Assembly (NCBI GenBank): GCA_949915775.1
Contig: CATLEG010000005.1
Span: 1 to 44,685 of the forward strand
Direction of reading: 5' to 3'
Length of the DNA stretch: 44,685 nucleotides
Source of the DNA: an uncultured Candidatus Melainabacteria bacterium
Lineage (GTDB): Bacteria > Cyanobacteriota > Vampirovibrionia > Gastranaerophilales > Gastranaerophilaceae
Both the position numbers and the translations under genes were made by a program. Positions within the stretch are counted from its first letter, which is position 1; each line of letters opens with the position of its first letter. A model generated the notes under the pieces. That model was not told the origin of the DNA and searched no databases. It saw nothing but the letters and a program-made list of their open reading frames with translations. Shown in pieces: positions 39,239-44,685 of this stretch.

Positions 39239-39257
39239 AGACTTTCTTTTTTATTTA

Positions 39258-39292
39258 TATAGGAGGTTCCGGGGGGAGCCTCCATTTTTTTA
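39258..39292 (+). terminator. Intrinsic terminator after fabF
   Basis: GGAGGTTCC-GGGG-GGAGCCTCCATTTTTTT. Confidence 0.8.
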
Positions 39293-39309
39293 TGAAATTT
39301 AGATACAAG

Positions 39310-39965
39310 CTTATACTAAAACTTCACACATCGTCCCCTCCATCGGCACTACGTGCGTAGCCACGCCGATAAACATTGATGATATTTGTTCTGTTTTGGA
39401 GAAGGTTAGCCGCTTGACCCGCCACTTGGGTTTTGGTGTTATTTTAAAGGCGTCATTGCGAGGAGCGAAGCGACGTGGCAATCCATTAATTTATAGGTTA
39501 AGTAATCAAAATAAAACCCTCCCTTACCACCTCTCACAAACGATACTCAATCGTTTGTTCGGCAGAGTCTTACAAAAGGAGGGGATAAAAAAGTCACGTC
39601 ATACTGAACTAGTTTCAGCATCTCAAGTTAACCCTCTCCTGTCACTTCGTGACACCTGCTTGGTTACTCGTGTTAAACGGCAATTCCGCATTTTGCCGCA
39701 GAGCCTTTGGCTCTTTGCAAAATTGCTCCAGCCTCGGCTCGCAATCCGCCTCCCCCAAGGGAGGGAAAATACTCTGTGCGCGATACCTACATCAAAATCT
39801 ACAAAATCTTCACCAATGTCTACCGGCAGGGCTACGTGCGTAGCACACGATAAGAACTTATCGACCTATCATCTTAACGTCTTAAAGACTGATAAAAACC
39901 CCTCCCTAACCACCTCTCACAAACGATACTCAATCGTTTGTTCGGCAGAGTACCTTGGAGAGGGA
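39310..39965. repeat. Island of nested palindromic repeats, including a 43-bp unit present twice (39526-39568 and 39909-39951)
   Basis: ACCACCTCTCACAAACGATACTCAATCGTTTGTTCGGCAGAGT identical in both copies; other hairpins GTCAC-TTC-GTGAC, GAGCC-TTT-GGCTC, CTACGTGCGTAG. Confidence 0.85.
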
Positions 39966-39972
39966 ACAATTA

Positions 39973-40191
39973 TTACCTATTAAAAATATTCTTATCTTTC
40001 AAATCTTTTTTATGAACTAAAAGTCCGCATTTTGAACAGGCAAGTATTTCACCGGAGCTATCAACAGGCAAAAATACATGCTCGCAATCTGTTTCTTTAA
40101 GTTCATCCTGCGCAAAAGGGTCAAACTTTTTTGAAGATTCGTATTTTTTATCCGGAAAAATCCATCTAAAAATTAATTCAACCAAATACAT
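39973..40191 (-). CDS. Small zinc-ribbon-like protein
   Basis: CEHVFLPVDSSGEILACSKCGLLVHKKD. Confidence 0.65.
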   Translation of the reverse strand: MYLVELIFRWIFPDKKYESSKKFDPFAQDELKETDCEHVFLPVDSSGEILACSKCGLLVHKKDLKDKNIFNR

Positions 40192-40192
40192 T

Positions 40193-40576
40193 TTATAATA
40201 CAAAACCTTCCGGCAAAAGCTCATTTATTGTATGTACACGAATTCCATCTGAACATAATGTGATAACATCTAAACCATTATCGGATTGAAATTCACTTAA
40301 AACCTGACGACAGGCACCGCAAGGTGTGCAATTTTGCATGTTTGGAGAAAAAATAGCTATTGCTTTAATTTTTCTTTCACCTGCTGCAATTGCAGATCCA
40401 ACAGCATTACGTTCCGCACAAATTGTTAAGCCGTAACTGGCGTTTTCAAAATTACATCCGGTAAATATTTTATCATTTTCTGTTAAAATACAAGCTCCAA
40501 CCGGAAATTTTGAATAAGGAACATAAGCGTTTTTTGAGGCTTCTTCTGCCAATTTTATCAATTCTTCATATTTCAT
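40193..40576 (-). CDS. cdd: Cytidine deaminase
   Basis: YSKFPVGACILT, NASYGLTICAERNAVGSA, PCGACRQVLSEF. Confidence 0.95.
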   Translation of the reverse strand: MKYEELIKLAEEASKNAYVPYSKFPVGACILTENDKIFTGCNFENASYGLTICAERNAVGSAIAAGERKIKAIAIFSPNMQNCTPCGACRQVLSEFQSDNGLDVITLCSDGIRVHTINELLPEGFVL

Positions 40577-40647
40577 AATTATAATTTAATCTTTTTTTTT
40601 ATAAATGCAATCCTTTAATCATACGAGATTTATGTTATAATAAAGTT

Positions 40648-41436
40648 ATGAAAATACTCGTTAAAATAATATTATTACTGTTTATTTTAGCAGCACCGGC
40701 ACAAGCTGTAGAAGTCTTAGTTTTACCGGTTGATTTAACTAATACTAAAGAAAATTATTATAGTTTTGACGAAGTTTCAGAAATTGTTTCTAATGATATT
40801 ATAAAAGAATTTAATCGTTCAAATGGGAAAGTAACCTCCCCCCAGCTGCCTGAAATTCGTGTGAAAATAAACAATAATTCAGCTCTTAAACAGGATATTG
40901 AAAATTCATTAAACTTATACAAAAATAAAAATTCGATAGATTATGAAAGTTTCAAAAAAGTATGCCAAAATTTTTCTTGCAATAAAATACTTTTAGTATC
41001 AGCATCTGCCGTTAATAACAAAAATTCTATAAAACGTAGTATTTGGGAAGTTTTAGAAATATCAACAGCATTTGATGTTTCTTATCCGTTTAGACTTGAA
41101 ACTTCTGTTGTACTTATTGATACAGAAAATGATATTGTAATGTGGAGTAATAATTATTCTTTAAAATTATCCAATAATAACAATACTTTTTCAGCAAAAA
41201 ATTATGCACAGGCAAATGCTGAATTAGAAAAAATAAAATTATACTCAAAAACAGCAGTAGCACCATCTGCATCACAAAATATAATATTAAGATTTTATCC
41301 AAAATCAATCCGGCCGATTCAACAAGAGATAAAAGAAACTACCGGCGGCGCTTTAAGATTTGACAAAAATATTCCTGAAAAGCCGAAACTCAGACCTCGT
41401 GAGGATTTTTACGGCGATACACTTTTTGGGATTTAA
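40648..41436 (+). CDS. Exported protein of unknown function
   Basis: Signal peptide MKILVKIILLLFILAAPAQA. Confidence 0.7.
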   Translation: MKILVKIILLLFILAAPAQAVEVLVLPVDLTNTKENYYSFDEVSEIVSNDIIKEFNRSNGKVTSPQLPEIRVKINNNSALKQDIENSLNLYKNKNSIDYESFKKVCQNFSCNKILLVSASAVNNKNSIKRSIWEVLEISTAFDVSYPFRLETSVVLIDTENDIVMWSNNYSLKLSNNNNTFSAKNYAQANAELEKIKLYSKTAVAPSASQNIILRFYPKSIRPIQQEIKETTGGALRFDKNIPEKPKLRPREDFYGDTLFGI

Positions 41437-41726
41437 TTTATCGGATTTTTAATAGTATCTCTGCGTTTATCAACATTATCTAGTTGATTCTGTTTTATCG
41501 CATTATTATTTTGGTTCATTTTTTGTTGAAGTGTTTGAACATTTTTCTGATTTTGAATATTATCTTTGTTAATTTGTTCATCAGGTTTGTTAATCATTTG
41601 TTTCATTTCTACCTGAGAAGGTGTATTTGCCGCAACTTCATCAAGTTCTTTAAACCTGTCTTTTGCATCAAAAAATGCGATAAAAGCTATAATAAATATT
41701 GATAAAAATATAAATGATTTTTTCAT
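41433..41726 (-). CDS. Small exported/anchored Asn/Gln-rich protein
   Basis: MKKSFIFLSIFIIAFIAFFDAKDRF... Confidence 0.6.
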   Translation of the reverse strand: MKKSFIFLSIFIIAFIAFFDAKDRFKELDEVAANTPSQVEMKQMINKPDEQINKDNIQNQKNVQTLQQKMNQNNNAIKQNQLDNVDKRRDTIKNPIN

Positions 41727-41835
41727 AAGAACTTCACCTTTCCGTCATATTGTAACCATTATTGTTGTAAAAATAAATTAATCACTTGCATAAAATTTTA
41801 CAAAATGCTAAAATGCTTAAAGAAGGGAGAAACTT

Positions 41836-42003
41836 ATGGCAAGATTAATAAGACCCAGCTGGGCAATCAGATGTGTTCAATCAGGATGTAAAACATTATT
41901 TGAAGTCGCAAAATTGGAAGATGGAAAACAACAGGAAGTTGTTTGTCCAAATTGCGGCGAACATTATGTTTACCCGATTTATGAAGAAAAAGAAGAACAA
42001 TAA
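41836..42003 (+). CDS. Small zinc-ribbon protein, 55 aa (below ORF-track cut-off)
   Basis: AGAAGGGAG then ATG: MARLIRPSWAIRCVQSGCKTLFEVAKLEDGKQQEVVCPNCGEHYVYPIYEEKEEQ. Confidence 0.75.
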   Translation: MARLIRPSWAIRCVQSGCKTLFEVAKLEDGKQQEVVCPNCGEHYVYPIYEEKEEQ

Positions 42004-42110
42004 CAGATACACTCCAGAGAGGGTGGAAATCTGCGCGAGTCCGCAGAGGGTGAAAGCGGAGCGTACCCGTTTAATGCGGACGATGCAAGATATGATTTTC
42101 GGGAGGAGTC

Positions 42111-43049
42111 TTGTTCAACAATACGGATAAACGTTATAATCAGTTCAGTGCATATTTAAAAAATAAATTCGGCGTCAAGGTATATAAAATAACACTTGAT
42201 GCCGGTTTTTCATGTCCAAACAGAGATGGAACGATTTCAACTGGCGGTTGTATTTTTTGTGATGATGGAGGAAGCTTTTCTCAAGCACACTCTAATAGAC
42301 TTTCTATTGAAGATCAAGTTAATATAGGTGCTGAAACTTTAAAAAACAGGTTTAAAGCACAAAAATTTATGTCATATTTTCAAGCATTTTCGAATACTTA
42401 CAAACCGGTTAATGAACTTGAAAAAATTTATAACTCTGCATTAAATCATCCCGATATTGTTGGAATTTCAATCGGAACGCGACCGGATTGTGTAGATGAT
42501 GAAAAATTAAAACTTATTTCATCATATAAAGATAATTATTACACCTGGATTGAATACGGTTTACAATCAATTCATAATAAAACTTTATTAAAAATTAATC
42601 GCGGGCATGATTATGATTGCTTTTTAAGAGCATATGAAAAAACAAAAGAAGCTGGTATTAATGTATGTGTACATGTGATTTTTGGAATGTGGGAAACTCA
42701 TGATGAAATTATGCAGACAGCCAAAGAGCTTGCCAGATTAGAAGTTGACGGTATAAAAATCCATATGCTATGCGCTCTTGAAAATACAAAATTTGCTCAA
42801 ATGTACAGAGCCGGTGAAATTGATTTTATGAGTGAAGATGAATATGTACAAACAGTTTGTGACTTTTTAGAATATCTTCCGCCTCAAACTACAATTCATC
42901 GTCTAGCAGGAAACGGATATACAAAAACTCTCATTGCACCGCGCTGGCTGGGGAAAAAACTCGATTGTCTTAATAAGATTGATAGAGAATTTATTAACAG
43001 AAATTCATATCAAGGTCGTCTTCACTATGGGAGAGGGAGCAGTTGTTAG
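42111..43049 (+). CDS. Radical SAM protein, TIGR01212/YhcC-like
   Basis: ITLDAGFSCPNRDGTISTGGCIFCDDGGSFS; ISIGTRPDCVDDEKL; TTG start with GGGAGGAG. Confidence 0.9.
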   Translation: MFNNTDKRYNQFSAYLKNKFGVKVYKITLDAGFSCPNRDGTISTGGCIFCDDGGSFSQAHSNRLSIEDQVNIGAETLKNRFKAQKFMSYFQAFSNTYKPVNELEKIYNSALNHPDIVGISIGTRPDCVDDEKLKLISSYKDNYYTWIEYGLQSIHNKTLLKINRGHDYDCFLRAYEKTKEAGINVCVHVIFGMWETHDEIMQTAKELARLEVDGIKIHMLCALENTKFAQMYRAGEIDFMSEDEYVQTVCDFLEYLPPQTTIHRLAGNGYTKTLIAPRWLGKKLDCLNKIDREFINRNSYQGRLHYGRGSSC

Positions 43050-43202
43050 AACGGAGTGAGTTACTAGGGTATTTACAAATAAACTTAGCTGTGAAATAAT
43101 AAAAGAGCTAATGTAACAAATTTTTACAAAAACTGGTTAGGGTAGCAAAAAAATTTCTTGACGCTTGTTAAAGCCTCTACAAGAAACTATGGAGAAAATA
43201 TA

Positions 43203-43895
43203 ATGTTAACAGTTACTAATTTTTCAAATCCCGTTTTCACTGCAAAAAAACAAAACACATCTTCAAAGAATCTTAATGAAGATAGAATTATAAGGTTTGA
43301 TGAAATGGATCAAGACACATATGATACCATGAGAAGTGAACTTGAAGAACAACGAGAAGAACTGGAAGAATTAGCTGATGACAACAAAGAATATAAACTT
43401 CCAAAACCTGTTAATACTGCATTAAAGGGCGGAGCGATTGTCACAACCGGTTTGCTAGGCGGTATGGCATCAGGCTGGGGTACAAAAAAATCTATTACTG
43501 GTCTAAAAAAACTGGTTAATACTGATGCTGTAAAAAGTGTCAAGGCTCATGCCAAAGAAACAAAGAAATTCATTTTTGATAATGCGAAATTACTTAAAGC
43601 AAACTTCCTCAAATCAAAAGTTTATACAATGCCCGCAAATTCTATTAAAAAAGCTTATACAAAATTTAGTAAAACCCAAATTGGCGAACCGCTTGTAAAA
43701 TTCTTTAATAAAATTGGTAATGGCATAAAAACCGGTTATACAAAGATTAAAAACGGTATTAAGCATTTGTGGAATAAAATCCGCGGCGTAAAAAATAAAG
43801 CCTGGGAAAAAGCAGCTGTAAATACAGTCGGCGTTTCCGGCGGTGTTGCATCCGGTGTAACTGCACTTAAAGAGCAGAACAAAAAGGAAGATTAG
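43203..43895 (+). CDS. Hypothetical protein with hydrophobic Gly-rich segment
   Basis: TTGLLGGMASGWGTKKSITGLKKL; ATG 43203 with GGAGAAA. Confidence 0.65.
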   Translation: MLTVTNFSNPVFTAKKQNTSSKNLNEDRIIRFDEMDQDTYDTMRSELEEQREELEELADDNKEYKLPKPVNTALKGGAIVTTGLLGGMASGWGTKKSITGLKKLVNTDAVKSVKAHAKETKKFIFDNAKLLKANFLKSKVYTMPANSIKKAYTKFSKTQIGEPLVKFFNKIGNGIKTGYTKIKNGIKHLWNKIRGVKNKAWEKAAVNTVGVSGGVASGVTALKEQNKKED

Positions 43896-43897
43896 TT

Positions 43898-44404
43898 ATG
43901 TCTGTAAGTATGCTTGACAACCAAATAGCTTTTTCCGGCAAGAAAAAAACTAAAAATTTTAAAGAATACCGAAAAGAACGTTCTCAAGAACAAAAAGATG
44001 CCGAAAAAAAAGTTGTTACAGGAGGCGGAGCTGTTGCAGCTACTACTGCGGCTGCTAATTCAAAAGCTGTGAAATCCGGAGTTGATATTTTCAGTTCAAG
44101 TAAAAAAGCTGCTGCCGGAATGAAAAATATAACAAATACAGCTAAAGCTGCCAAAAATGTAACTAAACAAACAAGCTCATTATGGACTAAGGTTTGTGAA
44201 AATGCGAAATGGGCTAAAGATTCTATTATAAAATGGGGAGCGAAATTCCAAAATTCCAGATTTATTCGACCATTAGTACAAAATAGAGTCTTCAAATACT
44301 GTGCAGGTGCATTAGGATATGGTTTTGGTGTTATAACATTAATTTCTGGATTATCTGATATAGGTCAAGTTGCCACTGATGTTGCCGAAAATCTTAACAA
44401 GTAA
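43898..44404 (+). CDS. Hypothetical protein with C-terminal hydrophobic segment
   Basis: MSVSMLDNQIAFSGKKKTKNF; starts 3 bp after the preceding stop codon. Confidence 0.65.
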   Translation: MSVSMLDNQIAFSGKKKTKNFKEYRKERSQEQKDAEKKVVTGGGAVAATTAAANSKAVKSGVDIFSSSKKAAAGMKNITNTAKAAKNVTKQTSSLWTKVCENAKWAKDSIIKWGAKFQNSRFIRPLVQNRVFKYCAGALGYGFGVITLISGLSDIGQVATDVAENLNK

Positions 44405-44685
44405 CCCTTGACAAACACCAAAAAATCGTAAATAATAAGATAGAAGAAGAATTAAAGCTTGGAAGAGCGGAAGTTCGGAAGAGGTCAGGCTATTAAAAAA
44501 ATAATTTTCTGACTTGTCATCTTCTTGCCCTCTGAGCAACTATGGAGGTAAATTTATGTTTAACAAAACTTCACACATTGCCCCCCCCCCGAAAGCCATT
44601 TAGCAAGGATTTTGAACTGGTTTTGGTGTAAAATTTTCGTCATCCTGAGCAAAGCGAAGGATCTCAAACCCACCCCTACCCTCTC

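Noticed and set aside
39396-39983. 195-aa ORF
   Set aside because: Runs through several dispersed palindromic repeats; composition and position indicate spurious ORF.
41873-42130. 85-aa ORF in the track
   Set aside because: Out-of-frame with the better supported 55-aa zinc-ribbon gene (41836-42003).

Overview
AT-rich 44.7-kb bacterial window of mostly housekeeping genes. Small Asp/Lys-rich proteins, HydF, an Ycf45-like R3H ATPase and many short palindromic repeats suggest a gut Gastranaerophilales/Melainabacteria-type anaerobe; that lineage call is inference. Recognisable genes: hpf, bioY, rimI, rpmB, rarA, hydF, rpsO, ferritin, eno, lpd, alr, rpsR-ssb-rpsF, dapF, glgA, fabD-fabG-acpP-fabF, cdd and a TIGR01212-type radical SAM gene. 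Best leads: (1) a tandemly duplicated, promoter-bearing, probably structured non-coding RNA (36280-36808) inside the fab cluster, with compensatory base changes and within-copy matched direct repeats; (2) a left-edge gene, absent from the ORF track, encoding a type IV prepilin N-terminus fused to YadA-head-like repeats and an S74-type chaperone domain; (3) palindromic elements that bracket a DUF559 endonuclease-like gene as 81-bp inverted repeats, sit in frame inside hydF and lpd, and repeatedly overlap stop codons; (4) MITE-like elements with a conserved 21-bp inverted-repeat shell and different palindromic cores. All calls come from reading the sequence by eye; no searches or folding were run.
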